Assembly (NCBI GenBank): GCA_017616655.1
Contig: JAFZXU010000065.1
Coordinates: 1-50,226, forward strand
Length of the DNA: 50,226 nt
Reading direction: 5' to 3'
Source: Bacteroidales bacterium
Lineage (GTDB): Bacteria > Bacteroidota > Bacteroidia > Bacteroidales > UBA932
The notes under the pieces are model-generated. The model saw nothing but the letters and a program-made list of their open reading frames with translations. It was not told the origin of the DNA and did not search any database. Position 1 is the first letter of the stretch, and each line of letters starts with the position of its first letter. Shown piece after piece: positions 44,121-50,226 of the stretch. Both the position numbers and the translations under genes were made by a program.

Positions 44121-46682
44121 ATGAAGCTCGCCTGTTTCCTCCTGTCTGTATTGGCGGCGGCCGGTTCTGGCATATACCGGGCCGAGCCATTGCCGGACGC
44201 TGTCTGGGATGAATCCGTATGGATTTCCGTCGTCGACGCTCCCGTAGTCAAAGGCAAGGTCCAGTCCAACAGCAACTATCTTGCAGCCGACGGCGCAAGC
44301 TGGTTCCTCTCCGAAATGAAGAACCCCGGAAAGGTGGTCAGCGCCAGATGGATGGCCACCGGCCTGGGGGTATTCGAGCTGTATGTAAACGGAAAGCCTG
44401 TCGGCGAGGAGATTCTCAAGCCGGGTTTCACCCACGTCTATAAGACCAGGCTCTCCTTCACCTACGACATAACCCCTCTTTTCAGGAAGGGTAACGGAGC
44501 TGTAAATACACTCTCGGCCCAGGTCACCCCTGGATGGTGGGCAGACAAGATCTCAACCCCCGGTGGCCACGAGGGAATGCTGGGGCACAAATGCGCCTTC
44601 AGGGCCGTCCTGGAGCTGACTATGGCAGACGGAAGCAAGCGCTGTTACGGCACGAACCTTACCGACTGGAAGGCGGGAATCGCAGGCCCGGTGACCCACG
44701 CGGCAATATATGACGGCGAGACTTACGACGCCCGCATCAAGCCCGGCTACCTCACTCCGCAGAAGCTATCGGTACCTGAGCTCAACGAAGAGTTCAAGGG
44801 TGTAATCATCCCATCCAAAGGCGCCGAGGTATTCCTGAGGCCCGACATCGCCCTCAAGCCGGTGGAGGCCTATGTATGGAAGGATATAGAAGGGGCAGGA
44901 GAAAAGGCTTACGGAAAGGTTGTGAAACTCCGCCGGTACAGCGACGGCGAGACGATGATCATCAAGGAGGGAGAGACACTCGTCGTGGATTTCGGCCAGA
45001 ATACTGCCGCAGTGCCCTCTTTCGTTTTCAAGGCGGCAGAAGGCACCACGCTCACCTGCCTGCCGGGAGAGTTGCTGAACGACGGCAACGGAGCACACAG
45101 CCGCGGTATGGACGGTCCGGAAGGGAGCGTCCACAGGCTCAATCTCCGCACCCCGGACGGGGCTTTCACGCTGAAATACACCTTCGGCGGGAATAATAGA
45201 TATGTGGAATACGAACCGCACTGCACCTTCTTCGGATACCGCTATGTCTCCATTACGGCAACCGGAGAGGTAAAGATCCGCAGCATCCGCTCCGTTCCCG
45301 TCTCCTCCCTCACGGCAGAACTGGAGACGGGCACTCTCAAGACCGGCAACGATCTGATAAACAAGCTGATATCCAATACCCTGTGGGGCCAGAGGTCAAA
45401 TTATCTCTCAGTCCCTACTGACTGTCCGCAGCGTAACGAGCGCCTCGGCTGGACCGCAGACACCCAGGTCTTCACCGAGACCGGAACCTTCTTCGCCAAC
45501 ACGGACGCCTTTTTCCACAAATGGATGAAGGATATGAGGGATTCGCAGTCCGAAACCGGTGGATTTCCCGGAGTGGCGCCCCTCGGCCAGTATGGCGGCA
45601 ACATGATGCGGCTGGGATGGGCCGATGCGGGAGTAATAGTCCCCTGGACCCTCTGGAAGCAGTTCGGAGATGTCTCGATCATCAATGAGAACTGGGATGC
45701 GATGGTCCGTTATATGGATCATGTCAATGCCAACAGGTACGACCACACAGCGCTCTCAAAAGAGAACGGCAATTACCAGTGGGCCGACTGGCTCAGCTAC
45801 GAGCCGCTCGAGAGCTGCAGCGGGAGGGGGTTCACAAAGGATGAGAAGGGCAAGAGGGTTCCGCTGCCCGAGGCCATCGAGTACTGGAACTATCTGGGCG
45901 CCAGCTATTGGGCCATAGATGCAGGGATGATGCGCGACATGGCGCGCGCTGCAGGAAAGGACGAGTCCGCTTACGTAATGATGGAGGCTGCGGCAAAGGC
46001 ATACCTGCGCTGGCGGTTCCTCAACGGCGACGGCACCTTCAAGAGCGAAATCCTCAACACCATGCAGACCCCTGCCCTCTTCGCTCTCAGGAACAATCTG
46101 GTGGAAGGGGCGGCGAAAGAGAATATGGTAAAGCGGCTCAGGGAGAACTTCGCAGGGCACGACGGCTGTCTCCAGACCGGATTCCTGGGCACCTCGATAC
46201 TGATGCAGACCCTCACCGACAACGGAATGGCCGATGTGGCCTACGACCTCCTTTTCCAGAGAAAGAACCCCAGCTGGCTCTACTCCGTGGACAACGGTGC
46301 AACCACTATCTGGGAGCGCTGGAACAGCTATACCCTCGAAAGCGGAATGGGCCCCAAGGGAATGAACAGCTTCAACCATTACGCCTACGGGTGCGTATGC
46401 GCCTGGATCTGGGAGACCGCGGCCGGCATCGCCACCGACACTGCCGGTCCCGGCTTCAGGCATATCATAATGAAACCCATCCCAGACAGGCGCCTCGGCA
46501 CCATGGATGCCGTTTACAATTCCGCCGCAGGCCCCATCAGCAGTTCGTGGAGGTATGAAGGCGACCTTTGGACCTGGACATTCCAGATTCCCGAGGGCGC
46601 AACAGCCGCCGTCACCCTGCCCGGCTCCGGTGAAACCAGGGAATATGAAGCAGGAACCTATACCTTAAGCAAAAAACTCTGA
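44121..46682 (+). CDS. alpha-L-rhamnosidase, GH78
   Basis: This 853-residue exported enzyme has a signal peptide (MKLACFLLSVLAAAGSG) and removes terminal alpha-L-rhamnose from plant pectins, flavonoid glycosides or bacterial glycans. The N-terminal two beta-sandwich domains carry ARWMATGLGVFELYVNGK and LKPGFTHVYKTR. The catalytic (alpha/alpha)6 barrel begins about residue 410. Its signature SVPTDCPQRNERLGWTADTQVF supplies the general acid region, with WADAGVIVPWTLW and the NYQWADW loop. The C-terminal beta domain is present (AAGPISSSWRYEG). It follows the GDPD by 1 bp and precedes rhaA by 3 bp. Secretion means it acts in the periplasm or at the cell surface. Confidence 0.95.
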   Translation: MKLACFLLSVLAAAGSGIYRAEPLPDAVWDESVWISVVDAPVVKGKVQSNSNYLAADGASWFLSEMKNPGKVVSARWMATGLGVFELYVNGKPVGEEILKPGFTHVYKTRLSFTYDITPLFRKGNGAVNTLSAQVTPGWWADKISTPGGHEGMLGHKCAFRAVLELTMADGSKRCYGTNLTDWKAGIAGPVTHAAIYDGETYDARIKPGYLTPQKLSVPELNEEFKGVIIPSKGAEVFLRPDIALKPVEAYVWKDIEGAGEKAYGKVVKLRRYSDGETMIIKEGETLVVDFGQNTAAVPSFVFKAAEGTTLTCLPGELLNDGNGAHSRGMDGPEGSVHRLNLRTPDGAFTLKYTFGGNNRYVEYEPHCTFFGYRYVSITATGEVKIRSIRSVPVSSLTAELETGTLKTGNDLINKLISNTLWGQRSNYLSVPTDCPQRNERLGWTADTQVFTETGTFFANTDAFFHKWMKDMRDSQSETGGFPGVAPLGQYGGNMMRLGWADAGVIVPWTLWKQFGDVSIINENWDAMVRYMDHVNANRYDHTALSKENGNYQWADWLSYEPLESCSGRGFTKDEKGKRVPLPEAIEYWNYLGASYWAIDAGMMRDMARAAGKDESAYVMMEAAAKAYLRWRFLNGDGTFKSEILNTMQTPALFALRNNLVEGAAKENMVKRLRENFAGHDGCLQTGFLGTSILMQTLTDNGMADVAYDLLFQRKNPSWLYSVDNGATTIWERWNSYTLESGMGPKGMNSFNHYAYGCVCAWIWETAAGIATDTAGPGFRHIIMKPIPDRRLGTMDAVYNSAAGPISSSWRYEGDLWTWTFQIPEGATAAVTLPGSGETREYEAGTYTLSKKL

Positions 46683-46685
46683 CCT

Positions 46686-47936
46686 ATGAAAGAATCCAGG
46701 ATAATTGAAGCCTACGGTATTGCCAGGGAGCGCTATGCCAATCTCGGCGTGGACACCGACAAGGCTATCGAACAGCTTGAGAAACAGCAGATTTCGCTCC
46801 ATTGCTGGCAGACCGACGACGTTGCAGGTTTCGAACGCAACGCCGCCCTCTCGGGAGGGATCCAGACCACGGGAAACTACCCGGGCCGTGCACGCAATAT
46901 AGATGAGGTGCGCAGGGATCTCGAATTCGTCAAGACACTGCTGGCCGGAAACCACAGGGTGAACCTGCACGAGATTTACGGCGACTTCCAGGGCAGGTTC
47001 GTGGACCGCGACCAGGTCGGCCCCGAGCACTTCCTGAGCTGGATTCAGTGGGCTCGCGAAAACGGGTTCAAGCTGGATTTCAACTCCACCTCCTTCTCTC
47101 ACCCCAAGAGCGGAGACCTCTCGCTGAGCAACCCCGACCCGGCAATACGCGCATTCTGGATTGAACATACCAAGCGCTGCCGCCGCATTGCGGATGCGAT
47201 GGGCAAGGCGCAGGGCGACCCCTGCATAATGAATATCTGGGTGCACGACGGTTCCAAGGATCTGACCGTAAACCGCAGGAAGTACCGCGAGCTGCTTGCC
47301 GCATCCCTGGATGAAATCCTTGCCGAGAAGCTTCCCGACATGAAATCCTGCGTCGAGGCCAAACTGTTCGGAATCGGCCTGGAGAGTTATACCGTGGGCT
47401 CCATGGACTTCTACGAAGGTTATTGCGCAACCCGCAAAGTCATCTACACTCTCGACACCGGCCACTATGAACCGACTGAAAACGTGGCCGACAAGGTTGC
47501 CTCGCTGCTTCTCTTCGTGCCGGAGTTGATGCTTCACGTAAGCCGCCCGGTGCGCTGGGATTCCGACCACGTGACCATCATGAACGACCAGACACAGGAG
47601 CTCTTCAAGGAGATCGTGAGGGCTGACGGACTTGACCGCGCACATGTCGGCCTGGACTACTTCGACGCCTCCATCAACCGCATAGGAGCGTATATTACGG
47701 GTACCCGGGCCACCCAGAAATGCATACTTTCGGCGCTCCTCGAGCCGCTCGCAAAGCTTCGCGAATATGAAGCCGCCGGCGAGGGATTCCAGCGCCTGGC
47801 ACTCCTGGAAGAGGCAAAGACCCTCCCCTTCGGCGCCGTTTTCGACTACTTCAACCTGAAGAACGGAGTCCCTGTGGGAGAGGAGTACATCGCCGCTGTC
47901 GAGCGCTACGAGAAAGAGGTGACTTCCAAACGATAA
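46686..47936 (+). CDS. rhaA: L-rhamnose isomerase
   Basis: This 416-residue cytosolic enzyme converts L-rhamnose to L-rhamnulose. The start ARERYANLGVDTDKAIEQL and the ISLHCWQTDDVAGFE block define the family. Metal ligands lie in the NLHEIYGDF, LDFNSTSFSHPK, and IMNIWVHDG segments, and late in YTLDTGHYEPTE and HVSRPVRWDSDHV. Length is typical (E. coli 419). It sits 3 bp behind the rhamnosidase and 15 bp before rhaB. Confidence 0.97.
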   Translation: MKESRIIEAYGIARERYANLGVDTDKAIEQLEKQQISLHCWQTDDVAGFERNAALSGGIQTTGNYPGRARNIDEVRRDLEFVKTLLAGNHRVNLHEIYGDFQGRFVDRDQVGPEHFLSWIQWARENGFKLDFNSTSFSHPKSGDLSLSNPDPAIRAFWIEHTKRCRRIADAMGKAQGDPCIMNIWVHDGSKDLTVNRRKYRELLAASLDEILAEKLPDMKSCVEAKLFGIGLESYTVGSMDFYEGYCATRKVIYTLDTGHYEPTENVADKVASLLLFVPELMLHVSRPVRWDSDHVTIMNDQTQELFKEIVRADGLDRAHVGLDYFDASINRIGAYITGTRATQKCILSALLEPLAKLREYEAAGEGFQRLALLEEAKTLPFGAVFDYFNLKNGVPVGEEYIAAVERYEKEVTSKR

Positions 47937-47951
47937 TCCCCAGTTCGCACA

Positions 47952-49379
47952 ATGGAAGGAAGGCACACTTTTCTGGCTTTCGACTGCGGAGCTACCAGTT
48001 GCCGCGCCGTGCTTGCCACCTTCGGCCAGAGCGGCTTTTCCACGGAGGAGATTTACCGCTTCCCCAACGGCATAATCGAGTCTGGCGGCAGGTTTTATTG
48101 GGATATCGGCTCCATCTACCGAGGCTTTGTCACCTGCCTTAAAGAACTGGGAACCAAGGGCATAAAGCCTGATTCGATAGGCATCGACACCTGGGGAGTG
48201 GACTTCGGCTTCGTGGCCCCGGACGGCTCGATTATCGGAAATCCCCGCGCCTACAGGGACCCTTATACCGAGGGAATCCCGGAGGAGGTGTTCCGCATTT
48301 TACCGAGGGACGAGCTCTACAGGGCCACCGGCATCCAGATTCTCAACTTCAATTCGGTTTTCCAGCTCTACGCGCAGCAGAAAGAGGGGTTTGAGCCGCT
48401 GAAGGAGGCGCAATGCATCCTTTTCATCCCCGACCTTTTCTCCTATATGCTCACCGGCAGGATGGTGTGCGAATATACCGACGCCTCAACCTCGGGAATG
48501 ATGGACCAGCAGAACCGCACCTTCAACAAGGCGCTTCTGGATCGGATCGGGGTGAGGAGCGACATACTTCTGCCCATCATCCCTCCCGGAACGCCCGTGG
48601 GCACCCTGAAGCCATCCCTGGCGGCGGAGACAGGGCTCGGAGAGGTGCCTGTGATAGCGGTTGCCGGCCACGACACAGCCTCCGCCATCGCAGCGGTACC
48701 GGCTGAGAACGAGCAGTTTGCATATCTCTCCAGCGGCACATGGAGCCTTATGGGAATCGAGGTGACTTCGCCCATTATAAGCGAAGAATCCTCGAGGCTC
48801 AACTTTACCAACGAAGGGGGAATCGAAGGGACTACCCGCTTCCTCAAGAACATCACCGGGATGTGGCTTCTGGAGCAGTGCCGCAAGGAATGGAAAGAGG
48901 CAGGCAGGGATTATTCCTATACGGAACTGATGGAAATGTCCCGCTGCGCTGCATCATTCCCGGGGCGCATCGACCCCGACGACCCCGCCTTTGCAAATCC
49001 CCCCGAAATGGTGAAAGCCATCTGCGGGAGGCTCCGCGAGAGGCATCCCGGAAATGCCGCCCCGTCAGATGCTGAGATTGTAAGCTGCATCTACCACAGC
49101 CTCACTGAGAGCTACAAAAGGGTGCTGGGGCAGTTGGGCAACTTTGCCCCCTTCCCCATCACGCAGCTCCACATCATCGGCGGAGGCAGTGCAAACGCAC
49201 TGCTGAATCAGTGGACTGCGAACACGCTTGGCATACCCGTAGTCGCAGGTCCCACGGAAGCCACCGCAATAGGAAACATAATGGTCCAGGCGAAGGCTGC
49301 AGGACTAGTAGCTGACCGCTGGGAGATGAGGCGCATGATAGCGCAGACAGTCGATTTAAAAACTTTCAACCCTGAATAA
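47952..49379 (+). CDS. rhaB: rhamnulokinase
   Basis: This 475-residue FGGY kinase phosphorylates L-rhamnulose to rhamnulose 1-phosphate. The N-terminal phosphate loop FDCGATSCRAVLA, the GIDTWGVDFGFV block with catalytic Asp, DASTSGMMD, SSGTWSLMG and the C-terminal GGGSANALLNQWTAN ATP-binding segment are all intact. Length is near 480 to 490 for the family. It lies 15 bp behind rhaA and 1 bp before rhaD. Confidence 0.96.
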   Translation: MEGRHTFLAFDCGATSCRAVLATFGQSGFSTEEIYRFPNGIIESGGRFYWDIGSIYRGFVTCLKELGTKGIKPDSIGIDTWGVDFGFVAPDGSIIGNPRAYRDPYTEGIPEEVFRILPRDELYRATGIQILNFNSVFQLYAQQKEGFEPLKEAQCILFIPDLFSYMLTGRMVCEYTDASTSGMMDQQNRTFNKALLDRIGVRSDILLPIIPPGTPVGTLKPSLAAETGLGEVPVIAVAGHDTASAIAAVPAENEQFAYLSSGTWSLMGIEVTSPIISEESSRLNFTNEGGIEGTTRFLKNITGMWLLEQCRKEWKEAGRDYSYTELMEMSRCAASFPGRIDPDDPAFANPPEMVKAICGRLRERHPGNAAPSDAEIVSCIYHSLTESYKRVLGQLGNFAPFPITQLHIIGGGSANALLNQWTANTLGIPVVAGPTEATAIGNIMVQAKAAGLVADRWEMRRMIAQTVDLKTFNPE

Positions 49380-49380
49380 T

Positions 49381-50184
49381 ATGAGCATCTTGTCAGGCAG
49401 GGAGGCCCTCAGGGCCGATATCTACAGCGCCGCAGAGGTTGCCGGCTACCTTTGGCAAAAGGGATGGGCCGAGCGCAACGGTGGCAACATAGTGCTGAAT
49501 ATCACGGAATTGGCAGACGAACGGATGAGGGCGATGCCAGCACTCTCCGAGCCGATAAGCATCGGACTTGAACTCCCGCTGCTCAAGGGTTGCTGGTTCT
49601 ACTGCAAGGGGACCCAGAAACGGATGCGGGACCTTGCGCGTGACCCGATGGCGGGCGGCTCCGTCATACGGATCCTGCCCGACTGCAGGCACTATGAGAT
49701 TGTGGCCGACTATCCTGTGATGCCGACATCGGAGCTCCCCTCCCACCTGGCTGTACACAACTATCTGATTGCGAAGGGATCCGTATGCCGGGCCTCCCTG
49801 CACACCCATCCGACAGAGCTGGTAGCCCTCACCCACTCCGGAAAGTGGCTGGACGAGAAGGCCGCGACAAAGATGCTGTGGTCCATGATACCCGAGACCA
49901 GGGCCTTCTGCCCGCACGGAGTCGGAATGGTACCCTATATGCTGCCCTCCTCCACCGCTCTTGCCGAGGCGACCATCGCAGCCCTGGAGAGGGGTTTTGA
50001 CGTGGTGATGTGGGAGAAGCACGGGGTGTTTGCGGTCGATACCGATATTATGAGCGCATTCGACCAGGTGGACGTACTCAACAAGGCGGCACAGATATAC
50101 ATCGCCGCCCGCGGGATGGGTTTCGAGCCGGAGGGGCTGAGCGAAGAGCAGATGGAGGAGATGAAGGTGGAGTTTAAGTTGTAA
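49381..50184 (+). CDS. rhaD: rhamnulose-1-phosphate aldolase
   Basis: This 267-residue class II aldolase splits rhamnulose 1-phosphate into dihydroxyacetone phosphate and L-lactaldehyde. Zinc ligands are in HTHPTE (His141, His143) and in the late EKHGVF His; the catalytic Glu118 stands in TSELPSH, at the position known for the E. coli enzyme. N-terminal GWAERNGGNI is the phosphate-binding segment. It closes the GDPD-GH78-rhaA-rhaB-rhaD operon and is followed by an intrinsic terminator. No lactaldehyde dehydrogenase or rhamnose permease is present in the window. Confidence 0.96.
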   Translation: MSILSGREALRADIYSAAEVAGYLWQKGWAERNGGNIVLNITELADERMRAMPALSEPISIGLELPLLKGCWFYCKGTQKRMRDLARDPMAGGSVIRILPDCRHYEIVADYPVMPTSELPSHLAVHNYLIAKGSVCRASLHTHPTELVALTHSGKWLDEKAATKMLWSMIPETRAFCPHGVGMVPYMLPSSTALAEATIAALERGFDVVMWEKHGVFAVDTDIMSAFDQVDVLNKAAQIYIAARGMGFEPEGLSEEQMEEMKVEFKL

Positions 50185-50185
50185 A

Positions 50186-50216
50186 AAAGGCCGCCAGACG
50201 ATGTCTGACGGCCTTT
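50186..50216 (+). terminator. intrinsic terminator of the rhamnose operon
   Basis: A 14-bp stem (AAAGGCCGCCAGAC / GTCTGACGGCCTTT) with one C-A mismatch and a tight loop, preceded by an A-run and followed by T. It starts 2 bp after rhaD. Confidence 0.85.
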
Positions 50217-50226
50217 CGCTTGTGGA

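Overview
This window is a stretch of a Bacteroidales chromosome (Bacteroidota). The evidence is the lineage-restricted families (DUF4831, DUF4837, BspA-like fimbrillin lipoproteins, extended bS16, hemerythrin-LuxR regulator), repeated Bacteroidota-type promoters (TTTG/TTGC, about 19 bp, TAnnTTTG), and the near absence of Shine-Dalgarno sequences. The core genes look fairly GC-rich. A Rikenellaceae or RC9/Cryptobacteroides-like member would fit, but the genus is an inference I cannot test here.

Layout. 1-1871 (minus): a sugar kinase of the ROK family (cut by the window edge) with a FucP-like sugar/H+ symporter. 1986-4479 (plus): a DUF4831 protein and the dipeptidase PepD. 4513-9066 (plus): a tandemly duplicated two-gene module, each copy a 55-residue peptide followed by a BspA-like surface lipoprotein. 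9148-12125 (plus): rpsF-rpsR-rplI, then dut-murF. 12122-19501 (minus): flippase, VapBC-like pair, glycosyltransferase, queH, hemerythrin-LuxR regulator, FeoB-associated Cys-rich peptide and a FeoA-FeoB fusion. 19623-21298 (plus): BASS transporter and a cyclophilin lipoprotein. 21300-25861 (plus): two AT-richer accessory patches either side of rpsP-rimM. 25854-28185 (minus): ruvX-def-phosphohexomutase. 28210-32560 (plus): LytM-like protein, dxr, rseP, DUF4837 lipoprotein. 32641-34432 (plus): tRNA-Glu, rpsT, radC, upp. 34445-36854 (minus): rpoN, SPOR protein, LEA-like lipoprotein. 36907-38238 (plus): miaB. 38235-42697 (minus): cysS, small lipoprotein, dcp, zinc-ribbon protein. 42902-50184 (plus): ssb, then a rhamnose operon (GDPD, GH78 alpha-L-rhamnosidase, rhaA, rhaB, rhaD) ending in a terminator.

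How genes work together. The rhamnose operon encodes release of L-rhamnose from glycans and its conversion to DHAP and lactaldehyde; no transporter or regulator for it lies in the window. The feo cluster couples ferrous iron uptake to a regulator with a di-iron-type sensor domain and to QueH. The remaining operons are housekeeping: translation, wall precursors, isoprenoids and membrane proteolysis.

Most notable signals: (1) a consensus-perfect sigma-54 promoter at 21303-21318 followed about 60 nt later by an intrinsic terminator, with no gene between, so a candidate sigma-54-dependent small RNA; (2) the duplicated peptide/lipoprotein module, whose lipoproteins carry strong Shine-Dalgarno sequences that are otherwise seen here only before rpsR and rplI; (3) a 21-bp palindromic element shared, with two mismatches, between the BASS transporter promoter and the region upstream of ssb. 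No CRISPR array, insertion sequence, prophage or intergenic gap over 300 bp was seen.
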